Below are positions 53,075 to 61,970 of a DNA stretch of 64,000 nucleotides, in pieces. Numbering within the stretch: position 1 is the first letter of the stretch; the number at the start of each line of letters is the position of its first letter. The position numbers were made by a program, and so were the translations under genes. The notes under the pieces were generated by a model. The model searched no databases, was not told the DNA's origin, and saw only the letters and a list, made by a program, of their open reading frames with translations. The DNA is from Luteolibacter rhizosphaerae (GTDB lineage: Bacteria; Verrucomicrobiota; Verrucomicrobiia; Verrucomicrobiales; Akkermansiaceae): assembly GCF_025950095.1 (NCBI RefSeq), contig NZ_JAPDDR010000012.1:1-64000 (forward strand), written 5' to 3'.

Positions 53075-55104
53075 CGTTGCTCGGCTTTAGCAGCACGGAT
53101 CACCTTGCGGTCGTTCATCAGGGGGTTCGTGCCGGCTTTCACTTCCATCGCGTCCGGCAATCCGTCGCGATCGCTGTCGCTGTCGGTGGCTGAAGTACCA
53201 TGGGTCACGTACTCGGCGCGGTTGTCCAGCCCGTCCTTGTCCTCGTCCAGGTCGGGATCGAAGTAGTCGAAGATCCCGTCCCCATCCGAATCGGCCGCTC
53301 CCAGATCCAGCTCGAAGCTGAAGTCCTGATCCGGCGTGAGCAGATGGTTGTCGTAGATCGGTGAATAGCTTTTCACGATCACCGTCTTGTTGTCCGGCTG
53401 GAACTCCAAGGTGCGAAGGTAGCCCTCCCCGCCCAGCTTGCGGAACTGATAGTTCGCGAGCATCTGGTGCACGGGCTTGCCAGCATCGTTGTTGTCCACG
53501 CGGTAGCCCGTGCCATCTCCCAGCACGTGGCCGTTGAGGGTCATCACGAAGTTGTGCTTCTTCACGAGCTTTTGCCAGAGCTGCTCGCCATCGTTCTTGC
53601 CGCCGGGGGTTTGATATTTGTGGGGGTTGTAGGCCTGCGGGTTCGCCGTATCGGTGTGATCGTAGCGCAGGTCGTTGTTGTTCATGAAGGCATGCGTCAC
53701 CAGGATGCCCTTACGGTCGGCGTGCTCGCTCATGATCCGGTTCGCCCATTCGACCGTGCTATCGCGCGGCCCCCATTCAAGACAGAGGATGATCCACTTC
53801 ACGCCACCTGCCTCGAAGAGGTGGTAGGTGTTGTCCATCTTCCCGGCTTCCATGGCACCACCGAAGCTCGGCCAGTCGCGGTAGTACTCTTCGTGAAAGT
53901 AGTCGTTCAGGAAGGTGTCGCGCGTCGCCGCATTGCCACCCGGGCCGTAGTCGTGATTTCCCGGCACCAGCGCATAAGGCATCTTTCCATCCAGCATGCC
54001 CATCGAGCGGCGCGCGTTCTCCCACTCCGGAATCGAGTTCACGTTCACGATGTCGCCGAGATGCATTACATAGCGGATGTTCCGGGACCGGGCGTTGTGA
54101 AGGACCCATGAAGTCTGGGAATCGAAGACCCCCGGATAGTTCTGCGAATAAATCTGGGTATCCGGCAGCAGCACCAAGGTCCACGCGCCCTCTTTGATCA
54201 TCGAACTGCCCGGCTGGGGTGTCAGATCCAAGGGCGGAGTCTTCCGATCCCGAACCAGTGCGGCATAGTGATAGAGATTGCGGAAGAACGGAGCATTGAA
54301 CTCCCGCTGGCTTGCCGAACTCCGGTCCTCGCCGCTGGCGCCGTCCAGAATCTTGTCCACGCCCAAGGCGGAAACGAAGAAGCGGCCTTGTCCATAGGCA
54401 CCCTCCATGAGTCCCGGCGTGCGCGCGTCCCGGTCACCCGAAAGGATCACCTCGAAGCCGAAGAACTGCACGAAAGATTCCCACTGCACGTTCTTCTGAA
54501 ACCAGGTCTTCTCATCATCGCCGAGCGTGAAGCTCAGCTTGCTGCCATCCGCGGACTTTGGGACGCCTTCCAGAATCGGATGCTTCGGTGCGAGGATGTG
54601 GGAGGCCTTCGAGTCACTGTCGCTGCGCGTGGCATCCTGAGTGTCGGGCATAAAGGGAGGCTTGAGCTCGTCCTGATCCGCCTGAGCGAACTGGATCAGC
54701 AAGCCCGCGCGATCCACGTAGTCGTCCAGATCATCCGCATAGGCTGCCATGTAGTCCTTGTATGCCTTGGACTGGGACGCGAAGGAGCCAAAGGCGATGA
54801 GATCCAAGTCCGTTTCCGGATCCGAGCCGTGGACGTAGGGCGGACGGTCCAATGGAAGCGGCATCACGTGAAAGCCTGCCCGTCGCAAGAGCTCACCCAA
54901 GCCCGCGCGATGCGAATAGCGGTCGACTGTTTCGAAGACGTAGGCACGCAGACCTTCCGGATTCGCGGCGCCTTTTCCCGCGGAGGGATTCGCGGTCGGC
55001 CCGAAATTCGTGATCGGATCCGGAGAAGCCGGAGCTTTGACCGGTTCCGCGGCACCGAGGCAGAGAACACCGAGCAAAGGCAGGACGGTCACAAGAGCTT
55101 TCAT
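53071..55104 (-). CDS. Secreted calcineurin-type phosphoesterase with TSP3-like calcium repeats
   Basis: 677 residues from the ATG at 55104. Signal peptide ([20 protein letters not shown]). An N-terminal ThuA-like region (about 50-270) precedes a metallophosphatase domain with [31 protein letters not shown] and NGHVLGDG, a complete metal-ligand set. The C-terminus carries acidic D-x-D-x-D-G repeats ([20 protein letters not shown], then [11 protein letters not shown]), TSP3-like calcium sites. Probably a secreted phosphodiesterase or phosphatase anchored or stabilised by calcium. Confidence 0.87.
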   Translation of the reverse strand: MKALVTVLPLLGVLCLGAAEPVKAPASPDPITNFGPTANPSAGKGAANPEGLRAYVFETVDRYSHRAGLGELLRRAGFHVMPLPLDRPPYVHGSDPETDLDLIAFGSFASQSKAYKDYMAAYADDLDDYVDRAGLLIQFAQADQDELKPPFMPDTQDATRSDSDSKASHILAPKHPILEGVPKSADGSKLSFTLGDDEKTWFQKNVQWESFVQFFGFEVILSGDRDARTPGLMEGAYGQGRFFVSALGVDKILDGASGEDRSSASQREFNAPFFRNLYHYAALVRDRKTPPLDLTPQPGSSMIKEGAWTLVLLPDTQIYSQNYPGVFDSQTSWVLHNARSRNIRYVMHLGDIVNVNSIPEWENARRSMGMLDGKMPYALVPGNHDYGPGGNAATRDTFLNDYFHEEYYRDWPSFGGAMEAGKMDNTYHLFEAGGVKWIILCLEWGPRDSTVEWANRIMSEHADRKGILVTHAFMNNNDLRYDHTDTANPQAYNPHKYQTPGGKNDGEQLWQKLVKKHNFVMTLNGHVLGDGTGYRVDNNDAGKPVHQMLANYQFRKLGGEGYLRTLEFQPDNKTVIVKSYSPIYDNHLLTPDQDFSFELDLGAADSDGDGIFDYFDPDLDEDKDGLDNRAEYVTHGTSATDSDSDRDGLPDAMEVKAGTNPLMNDRKVIRAAKAEQR

Positions 55105-55246
55105 GGGATAAGGAGTCGGCAAAGCTGCGGAAGCGCACCTCCGCCGGACGAAAGGAAACGGGTGACAAAGCATTCACCTTTCTCGCCCGCATTCCCGGAA
55201 TGCGAAATGCAGTTGACGCCACGCCCTCGCTCTCGAGATTCCGCGC

Positions 55247-55756
55247 ATGACTTGGAACGACCGCTTTCTCGATCTCTTCGACCGCTGCGTGAAACGCTAT
55301 GAGTCCGGGGACAAGGATTTCACCGGCTACTATAGCGCCGCGGACTCCGCCCTGTTAGCCGAGATCGGGTACAAGCCGCGCGAGTTCTTCGACTTCGTGG
55401 AAGACTATTGCGAGGAAGGCCAGCCTTCCATCTCCACTGCCCTGCTGGTGGCCGCCGTCCGCCGCGATTACTTCCAAGTCGTGATGCAAGGCAAGCCGGG
55501 CGAGAAGGAGCTCACCCGCGATGACATCCCGACCTTCGGCGACGAGCTCGATGGCATTGCCTACCTGCCACGCATCCTGGCCAAGGCCCGCGCCAAGCTC
55601 CGCGGCGAGCTCGATCCCGACCTCATGTATGGCTGCGGTGGCGATCGGGCGTTCCTCGCCCGAAACGGCGACCTTCATCCCGCCGATTTCCTCCGCCGCG
55701 TCTGGGCGGCCGAGGACGACGACAGCAAGGTGCTGGCGTGGATCAAGGGTCAGTAG
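55247..55756 (+). CDS. DUF5069 domain protein
   Basis: 169 residues. LPRILAKARAKLRGELDPDL and YGCGGDRAFLARNGDLHPADF, with a late A-x-x-D-D-D-x-x-V-x-x-W-I, match DUF5069, small soluble proteins in Verrucomicrobia and relatives. Function not known. Preceded by TM-free N-terminal half with FTGYYSAADSALLAEIGYKP. Confidence 0.75.
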   Translation: MTWNDRFLDLFDRCVKRYESGDKDFTGYYSAADSALLAEIGYKPREFFDFVEDYCEEGQPSISTALLVAAVRRDYFQVVMQGKPGEKELTRDDIPTFGDELDGIAYLPRILAKARAKLRGELDPDLMYGCGGDRAFLARNGDLHPADFLRRVWAAEDDDSKVLAWIKGQ

Positions 55757-55759
55757 AGC

Positions 55760-56185
55760 CTACTTGCCGATCCAAGTCTTCTGAGGGATCTCCAAGACGT
55801 CTCCAGCAAGGACAGGCTCCGAAGCGGAAGTCGTATCCCCGAGATCGCACGGGAGGCTTCTCCCGTTTCGAACCAATCTGGCGCGCTTGACTGCGGCAAA
55901 CTCGGTCACGCCGCCAGCTTTCTCCAGCGCCACGGCGAGGCTCATCCCTTCCGTAATCTTCACCAGTCCCGGCCTCCTCACATGGCCTCCCACCGTGACG
56001 ACACCCAAGCTTCTCGGCAGCTTCGACCGATCCAGAGACTTGGCTGACTTCATCCTTGCGACCGTCGACTCGGATCTGAGTTCAGGGCAATCTGTCGAGG
56101 ACTTGGCCAGGTCATCCCGTGATTCGGGACCCACCTGATGGGCGAGGCAGGCAGCACCGACTATTTTGCAGGTGATGGGATCCAT
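55760..56185 (-). CDS. SLBB-domain protein (orphan)
   Basis: 141 residues from the ATG at 56185. No clear signal peptide. The C-terminal 80 residues read VTVGGHVRRPGLVKITEGM, AVALEKAGGVTEFA and VLAGDVLEIPQKTW, the SLBB fold of polysaccharide export proteins (Wza-like). Normally SLBB domains accompany a polysaccharide-export N-terminus, missing here, so this could be a fragment or a stand-alone binder. Confidence 0.65.
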   Translation of the reverse strand: MDPITCKIVGAACLAHQVGPESRDDLAKSSTDCPELRSESTVARMKSAKSLDRSKLPRSLGVVTVGGHVRRPGLVKITEGMSLAVALEKAGGVTEFAAVKRARLVRNGRSLPCDLGDTTSASEPVLAGDVLEIPQKTWIGK

Positions 56186-56383
56186 ACCCCGGATCTCTAG
56201 CAAATCACTTTGCAGAACAAAGTAAATTCTCCGGATGCTTTTTCCACGCCCGTCCTCTCCTTGAACGTTAATGCGCTACTTTTCCCAGACATGGCCGGTT
56301 CCTCGCTACGCTTTGCCTGACATCCAGCATGGATTCGCGCTGGCCATGAGCCCATCCATTGCCATCTTTTCGACAAGCCACTC

Positions 56384-57367
56384 ATGACGACTGAAGAATT
56401 GCAGGACAGGATCGCCGCCACCAGCGGCTGGATCACCGCCGTGAAAGAGGAGATGGGCCGGGTTCTGGTGGGGCAGGAAGCCTTGGTGGACCGCCTGATC
56501 GTCGGCCTGCTCTGTAACGGCCACATTCTCCTCGAGGGCGTTCCCGGTCTGGCCAAGACGCTTGCAGTCAAAGCTCTCTCCGGCTCGCTCGACGCCAGCT
56601 TCGCCCGCTTCCAGTTCACTCCGGACCTCCTTCCCGCCGACTTGCTCGGCACCATGGTTTACAACCCGCAGGAAGCGAAGTTCTCGCCCAAGCTCGGGCC
56701 CATCTTCAATAACCTGATCCTCGCGGACGAAATCAACCGCGCCCCGGCGAAGGTCCAGTCGGCCCTGCTGGAGGCCATGCAGGAGAAGCAAGTGACCCTC
56801 GCAGACACCACCTACCGCTTGCCAGAGCCCTTCCTCGTTCTGGCCACCCAGAACCCGATCGATCAGGAGGGCACCTATCAGCTTCCGGAGGCCCAGCTCG
56901 ACCGCTTCCTGCTCAAGGTCAGCGTGGGCTATCCCACCAAGGACGAAGAGCTGATGGTGCTCGACCGTATGGCGACCTCCGCGCCCCCCTATCAGACCAA
57001 GACCGTCGCGAGTCCCCAGCAGGTAGCCGAATCCCGCTCCCATGTGAACCAGATCTATATTGATCCCGCGGTTCGCGAATACATCGTCGATCTCATCCGC
57101 GCGACCCGCTTCCCGGCGAAGATCGATGCCGGTCTGAAGCACCTGATCCGCTCCGGCGCCTCCCCGCGCGGCACCATCAACCTGGCTCTAACAGCACGTG
57201 CCCGGGCCTTCTCCGCAGGCCGCGCCTTCGTCACGCCGCAGGATGTGAAGGACATGGTTCACGACGTCCTGCGCCACCGTATCCTGCTCAGCTATGAAGC
57301 CGAGGCGGAGGAGGTCACTACCGACCAGATCCTCGACCGAGTCCTCGCCAAGGTGCCGGTGCCCTAA
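56384..57367 (+). CDS. MoxR family AAA ATPase
   Basis: 327 residues. Walker A GVPGLAKT (near 52), Walker B LILADEINRAPAK, then ALLEAMQEKQVTL and ATQNPIDQEGTYQLPEAQLDRF, all typical of MoxR. Chaperone-like ATPase that works with VWA-domain proteins, here the DUF58 and Bat proteins encoded downstream in the same order as in other Bat operons. Confidence 0.93.
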   Translation: MTTEELQDRIAATSGWITAVKEEMGRVLVGQEALVDRLIVGLLCNGHILLEGVPGLAKTLAVKALSGSLDASFARFQFTPDLLPADLLGTMVYNPQEAKFSPKLGPIFNNLILADEINRAPAKVQSALLEAMQEKQVTLADTTYRLPEPFLVLATQNPIDQEGTYQLPEAQLDRFLLKVSVGYPTKDEELMVLDRMATSAPPYQTKTVASPQQVAESRSHVNQIYIDPAVREYIVDLIRATRFPAKIDAGLKHLIRSGASPRGTINLALTARARAFSAGRAFVTPQDVKDMVHDVLRHRILLSYEAEAEEVTTDQILDRVLAKVPVP

Positions 57368-57375
57368 AGAGACTG

Positions 57376-57486
57376 CAGACCATCAGACAGAAGACATCAG
57401 ACTTGAGTAGAGATTTCCCAAGCGTGCCGCGGATGATGGCTGGTTCTCCAGTCTTCCGTCTGTCGTCTTCAAATCTTCCGTCTCAG
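57376..57486. repeat. Degenerate inverted/tandem repeats between moxR and DUF58 gene
   Basis: CATCAGACAGAAGACATCAG and, 60 bases on, GTCTTCCGTCTGTCGTCTTC, which are roughly inverted copies built from GACAGAAGAC units. No ORF crosses it sensibly. It interrupts an otherwise tight operon, so it is probably a mobile or expanding repeat. Confidence 0.5.
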
Positions 57487-57494
57487 CGTTTCTT

Positions 57495-58388
57495 ATGACC
57501 GAGGACGAGCATATCGAGGAGGTGATGAACCGGGTCCACAAGCTGGAGCTAAAGGCCCGGCGACTGGTGCGTGAATCCTTTGCCGGTGAGTACCAGTCCT
57601 CGTTCCGTGGCCAAGGCCTCGATTTCGATGACTTCCGGGAGTACCAGCACGGCGATGAGATCCGCTTCATCGATTGGAATGTCACCGCGCGCATGGGTTC
57701 TCCCTACATCCGCAAGTTCCGCGAGGAGCGCGAGCTGGCCGTGATCCTGGCGGTGGACATTTCCGGCTCCTCCGATTTCGGCAGCGTCCATTTCAGCAAA
57801 CGCGAAGCGGCGGCTGAAACGGCGGCCATTATCGGCTTCAGTGCCGCGGGCAATGGCGACAAGGTCGGGCTACTGCTTTTCGCGAAGGAGGCACAGTTTT
57901 TCGTCCCTCCCGCCAAGGGCACCCGCCATGTTCTGCGGATCGTCCGCGAGATCCTGATGGCCAAACCGGAAGATCCCGGCACCTCGATCACCGCGGCCTG
58001 CGACTTTCTGATCCGCACGCTCCGCCGGAAGGCCTTCATCTTCATGATCTCGGACTTCTTCGACGATCCGATCGACCGGCCGCTGGGCAAGCTCGCCCGC
58101 AAGCACGAAACCATCGCGCTACAGATCTCGGATCCCTTGGAGATGTCCCTGCCCAAAGCGGGCAGGGTGGTCCTCGCCGACCCTGAAACCGGCTGGGAGG
58201 TGCTCGTGAACACGAACAACGCCAACCTCCGCATGGGCTACGAGAAGCTGATGCGCCGCCAATTCGAAGGGGTCGCCGCCACCTGCAAGAAGCACGCGAT
58301 CGATCACGCCCAGCTATTCACCGACCGCGATCGCCTCGGCGACCTGCACCGCTTGCTCAAGAAACGCGCTCGCAAGCGCACCCGTTGA
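57495..58388 (+). CDS. DUF58 domain protein (Bat operon)
   Basis: 297 residues. GDEIRFIDWNVTAR motif of DUF58 (about residues 55-68), then a VWA-like segment with VDISGSSDFG (partial MIDAS) and SLPKAGRVVLADPETG. Binds MoxR and the Bat membrane proteins. Follows moxR after a 127-base repeat-bearing gap. Confidence 0.9.
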   Translation: MTEDEHIEEVMNRVHKLELKARRLVRESFAGEYQSSFRGQGLDFDDFREYQHGDEIRFIDWNVTARMGSPYIRKFREERELAVILAVDISGSSDFGSVHFSKREAAAETAAIIGFSAAGNGDKVGLLLFAKEAQFFVPPAKGTRHVLRIVREILMAKPEDPGTSITAACDFLIRTLRRKAFIFMISDFFDDPIDRPLGKLARKHETIALQISDPLEMSLPKAGRVVLADPETGWEVLVNTNNANLRMGYEKLMRRQFEGVAATCKKHAIDHAQLFTDRDRLGDLHRLLKKRARKRTR

Positions 58389-58393
58389 TTCCG

Positions 58394-58909
58394 ATGGCAG
58401 AGCAAAAAGACGAAACGCTCATCCTCAGGGATCCGATTCCTGCCGAGCCCCTGCTTCCCGATCCCGGCCTGCCGCTCTGGGCATGGGGCCTGATCGGACT
58501 TGCCGTGGTCGCGTTGGTCACGGGACTCATCTATCTCCTGCGGAAGAAGCCTATCGGCGTGGTCGATCCCAACAAGGTTCGGGAAGAAGCCTACCGCCGC
58601 GCGGTCGCCGAACTGGACCCGAAGCCGGGGGAGACGATGCAGGAGGCCGCTACCTCCGTCTCGATCGCCTTGCGCCGCTATCTGGCCGTGGTTTCGGGCG
58701 ATCCGGCACTTTTCGAAACTCACGAGGAATTTGTGGCCCGCCACGAGTCTCTGGCCTCCTATCCCGAGGACCTGCGGACAACTACCGCCGAAGGATTTTC
58801 CCATTTGGCGCGTTTGAAGTATGGTCCTGAAGCAAGTGGCGATCCGGTGGCGCTTTATACAGCGGCGCGTCAACTGCTTGACCGCCTCCACCAGCACCGG
58901 CCCGCATGA
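58394..58909 (+). CDS. DUF4381-like membrane protein (Bat operon)
   Basis: 171 residues from the ATG at 58394. One membrane segment (LWAWGLIGLAVVALVTGLIYLL) after a Pro-rich leader, then a soluble helical part (NKVREEAYRRAVAEL). Typical of the DUF4381 protein found between DUF58 and batA. Ends overlapping batA by ATGA. Confidence 0.8.
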   Translation: MAEQKDETLILRDPIPAEPLLPDPGLPLWAWGLIGLAVVALVTGLIYLLRKKPIGVVDPNKVREEAYRRAVAELDPKPGETMQEAATSVSIALRRYLAVVSGDPALFETHEEFVARHESLASYPEDLRTTTAEGFSHLARLKYGPEASGDPVALYTAARQLLDRLHQHRPA

Positions 58910-59907
58910 GGGATTTCCTGGAACATTTCAAATTCGCCCAGCCGCAGTGGCTTCTGCTGCTGATCCCCTGCGTCCTTCTTTTCGTCCTCCGCCGCGGTCG
59001 CGGGGCGGAGGCGGCCATGACCTTTTCCACCCTTTCCGTGCTGGTCAGCTTGGGCTCGAAGGTGCGCCGCTCGGCTTTTTCCTTCGGCATGCCGCTTGCC
59101 ATCCTGGCCTTGGTCCCGGCGATCCTTGCCATGGCCCGGCCGGTATGGCGGAACGAGTATCATTCGAAGACCGCAAGCGGCATCGACATCGCCATCGCCT
59201 TCGACGTCTCCTTGTCGATGAGCATCGACGACTTCCATACCCCGGAAGGCCGCGCCCTGAAGCGCATCGACGCCGCCAAAGAAGTTGTCCACAACTTCAT
59301 CGAGAGTCGTCCGGACGACCGCATCGGCATGGTCATCTACTCGGGACGTCCCTACTCCGTCAGTCCCATCACCCTTGACCACGACTGGCTCCTAAGCAGC
59401 TTCAAGCAAGTTAACTTGAACATCCTCAAGGAGATGGGGACAGCGATCGGCTCGGCCATCGCGGCCGCTTCAAGCCGCCTCGATTCCCGGGACGCCAAGA
59501 GCAAGATCATCATCCTCTGCACCGACGGAGCTTCCAACTCCGGCAAGATCTCGCCGATCGAGGCGGCCGAGAATGCCAAGACCCTGGGCATCAAGATCTA
59601 CACCATCGCCATCGGCACCGAGGAAGGCCGTGTTTCCAGCGATATCCAGCGCTTCGCCCGCCAAGAATTCGACTTGCCAACTCTCCGGAAGATCGCGGCG
59701 ATCACCGGCGGCCAGCACTACCACGCAAAGAGCGCGGAAGAACTCGCCAAATACTTCGACACGATCGACCAGCTCGAGAAATCCGAGACCATCTCCCGCA
59801 CCGTCATCGAAGACGTTGAGCTTTTCCCGTGGTTTCTGGGAACCGCCGTGGTCGCTTCACTTGTCGCCGCATTCCTGCTGGCGCTCAACCCGCCGCCCTC
59901 GCCATGA
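58906..59907 (+). CDS. batA: BatA-like VWA-domain membrane protein
   Basis: 333 residues. Two TM segments near the N-terminus and one at the C-terminus (WFLGTAVVASLVAAFLLAL) flank a VWA domain with MIDAS DVSLSMS, T-x-G late and LCTDGASNSG. Inner membrane, VWA facing the periplasm. Overlaps its neighbours by ATGA on both sides. Confidence 0.9.
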   Translation: MRDFLEHFKFAQPQWLLLLIPCVLLFVLRRGRGAEAAMTFSTLSVLVSLGSKVRRSAFSFGMPLAILALVPAILAMARPVWRNEYHSKTASGIDIAIAFDVSLSMSIDDFHTPEGRALKRIDAAKEVVHNFIESRPDDRIGMVIYSGRPYSVSPITLDHDWLLSSFKQVNLNILKEMGTAIGSAIAAASSRLDSRDAKSKIIILCTDGASNSGKISPIEAAENAKTLGIKIYTIAIGTEEGRVSSDIQRFARQEFDLPTLRKIAAITGGQHYHAKSAEELAKYFDTIDQLEKSETISRTVIEDVELFPWFLGTAVVASLVAAFLLALNPPPSP

Positions 59908-61955
59908 CCTTCGCCCAACCCGCTTGGTTCGCCCTGCTGTTGCTGGTGCCCCTGTTCACAGTGGGTGCCGTGCTGGTCGCGCGGCTGCGGCGGAAGCAAT
60001 GGGCCGCCTTTGCCGCCCCGCGCCTGCGTCCCCGACTTCTGCGCCGCGGTAGCCCCCTGCCCCGCTGGCTCGCCTTTGGCTTCCTGATGCTGGCGGTGGT
60101 CTTGCTCGCCTTCGGACTCGCCCGCCCGCAGACAACCCGCGGCATGCAGACCGAAACCTCCCGCGGGCGGAATGTGCTGCTCGCGCTCGACCTCTCCCGG
60201 AGCATGCTGGTTTCCGATCTGAAACCCGATCGACTCACTCAGGCGAAGACACTCTGCTACGAGTTGATGGAAGCCCTGCCGAACGACCGGATCGGCCTGA
60301 TCGGTTTTTCCGGTGAGCCCTACCTGTTTGCGCCCCTCACGGTGGATCACGCCGCGGTGCGCGAGACGATCGACCAACTCGACATGGATTTCATCCCGGT
60401 CGGAGGATCGAACCTCGAAGGCACCTTGGAGATGGCGATTAAGACCCTCAAGGAAACAGGTCAGAAGGAGAATGCCCTGATCGTCCTCAGCGATGGTGAC
60501 GAAACCACCGGCCGGATGAGCAAGCTCGCGGCTGATGCCAAGAAGGCGGGCGTCTACATCTTCGCCATCGCCGTGGGTACCGAGAATGGCGACTACATCC
60601 CGAATCCGGACTATCCCGATGGCCGTCATCGCGACCGCTCCGGAAACGTCGTCCGCAGCGGCATCAATACCAGTGCTCTCAAGAAGCTCGCGGCAGATAC
60701 CGGCGGGCGGTTCGCGGTCGCCACCTCCGCCGCCAGCATTCCCGAGATGGTGAAGACCGCGATCTCCGATTTGGAACAGTTCGAGATTGAAGGCCGTGAT
60801 CGCTTTGTCCCGGTCGAGTATTACCAATGGTTCGTTCTGCCGGGGATCATCTTTCTCATCGCCTCGGTGATCGCCGGTACCCGCTGGCGCGGATTGGGAC
60901 CAGCTAGCGCAGCAGCGGCTGCCGCTTTGATTTTCATCACACCGCAGCCAGCCCGGGCCGGAATGCATGAGGACGCGGGCAAGGCGCTCTCGGAAGGTCG
61001 CAACGAGGAGGCGGAGACGCTCTACGATCAACTGGCCGAGAAGTCGGGGCCCACCGACACAGGCTTCCGTTACCGCTTGGCCCAAGGCAATGCCGCGTTC
61101 CGCCAAGGACAAACGGACGTCGCCCGCCACGCCTATAGCGAGGCTCTGCGCTCGAACGATCCGAAGGTCCGCGCCGCCGCACACCATGGATTGGGAACCA
61201 TTCTCTTCGACAACGGCTGGAAACGACTCTCCAACGGTCCCTCCTACCCGAAGATCGAGCCCCCGAAATCCGAGGCCAAGAACTCGGATCCCTTCAAGAA
61301 GATCGGCGACGCCCTGTCCGGAAAAGGTAATCCCGCAGCGACCAAAGATCCGATGGCCGCCTTCGACGAGATGGTGCGCCAAGCGATGTCCGAATGGATT
61401 CAGGGCGAGATTCCAGATGGCGGAGGCGATACCGCCGGTTTCGATCGCTTCAACAGCGTGCTCACCGATTGGGTGGACGCCGTGAAGCACTTCGAATCCG
61501 CGCTGGGCTATGACTCGTCGCTAGTTGACGCGGAGCACAACCGCACGCTCACCGTGAAGCATCTCAAGCGCTTGCGGGAGATTCTTGAAGAGGTGAACGA
61601 AAACGCCCAGCAGATCCAACCCGTCCCGGGACCCGGCGAGGGGGAGGACCAAGGTCAAGGCCAGCAGCCGGATGGCGAAGGCGAAGAGGGCGATCAAGAA
61701 GGCGAAGGCAAGGGCGGCGACAAAGAGGGCAAGGGCGACGGCGACGGCGAAGAAAAGGATCGGGACGGTAAAGGCGGCGATCACCCCGGCGACAAAAAAG
61801 AGGGTGAAGGCGACAAGGACGGTGGCAAGAAGCCTAAACCGGGCGAATCTCCGGAAGATGCCGCACGTCGTATCCTCAAGGAGAACGCCGATTTCGAAAA
61901 GGGTGCGCTCGGCCCCAATCGCATCGAGTACCGTCAACCTGACAAGGACTGGTAA
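59904..61955 (+). CDS. BatB-BatC fusion: VWA domain plus TPR and acidic low-complexity tail
   Basis: 683 residues from the ATG at 59904. Residues 1-340 are BatB-like (two TM, MIDAS DLSRSM, VLSDGDETTG); a TM then leads to a TPR segment (about 350-560, NEEAETLYDQLAEKSG and GNAAFRQGQTDVARHAYSEA), as in BatC. The C-terminal 110 residues (from about 570) are an extreme G/E/D/K/Q-rich repeat. In many genomes BatB and BatC are separate; here they are one chain. Downstream is batD. Confidence 0.88.
   Translation: MTFAQPAWFALLLLVPLFTVGAVLVARLRRKQWAAFAAPRLRPRLLRRGSPLPRWLAFGFLMLAVVLLAFGLARPQTTRGMQTETSRGRNVLLALDLSRSMLVSDLKPDRLTQAKTLCYELMEALPNDRIGLIGFSGEPYLFAPLTVDHAAVRETIDQLDMDFIPVGGSNLEGTLEMAIKTLKETGQKENALIVLSDGDETTGRMSKLAADAKKAGVYIFAIAVGTENGDYIPNPDYPDGRHRDRSGNVVRSGINTSALKKLAADTGGRFAVATSAASIPEMVKTAISDLEQFEIEGRDRFVPVEYYQWFVLPGIIFLIASVIAGTRWRGLGPASAAAAAALIFITPQPARAGMHEDAGKALSEGRNEEAETLYDQLAEKSGPTDTGFRYRLAQGNAAFRQGQTDVARHAYSEALRSNDPKVRAAAHHGLGTILFDNGWKRLSNGPSYPKIEPPKSEAKNSDPFKKIGDALSGKGNPAATKDPMAAFDEMVRQAMSEWIQGEIPDGGGDTAGFDRFNSVLTDWVDAVKHFESALGYDSSLVDAEHNRTLTVKHLKRLREILEEVNENAQQIQPVPGPGEGEDQGQGQQPDGEGEEGDQEGEGKGGDKEGKGDGDGEEKDRDGKGGDHPGDKKEGEGDKDGGKKPKPGESPEDAARRILKENADFEKGALGPNRIEYRQPDKDW
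61639..61850 (+). repeat. Low-complexity GE/GD/GK-rich coding tract in BatB-BatC
   Basis: Imperfect 6- to 9-nt units reading GEG, GKG, GDG and DGE alternate for about 70 residues (for example GEGEEGDQEGEGKGGDKEG). Purine-rich on the plus strand and prone to slippage length changes. Confidence 0.7.
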
Positions 61956-61970
61956 TTCATTTCAGCAACC

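Noticed and set aside
59718-61490. 590-codon minus-strand frame under the Bat genes
   Set aside because: Shadow; plus-strand VWA motifs are intact with ATGA overlaps.
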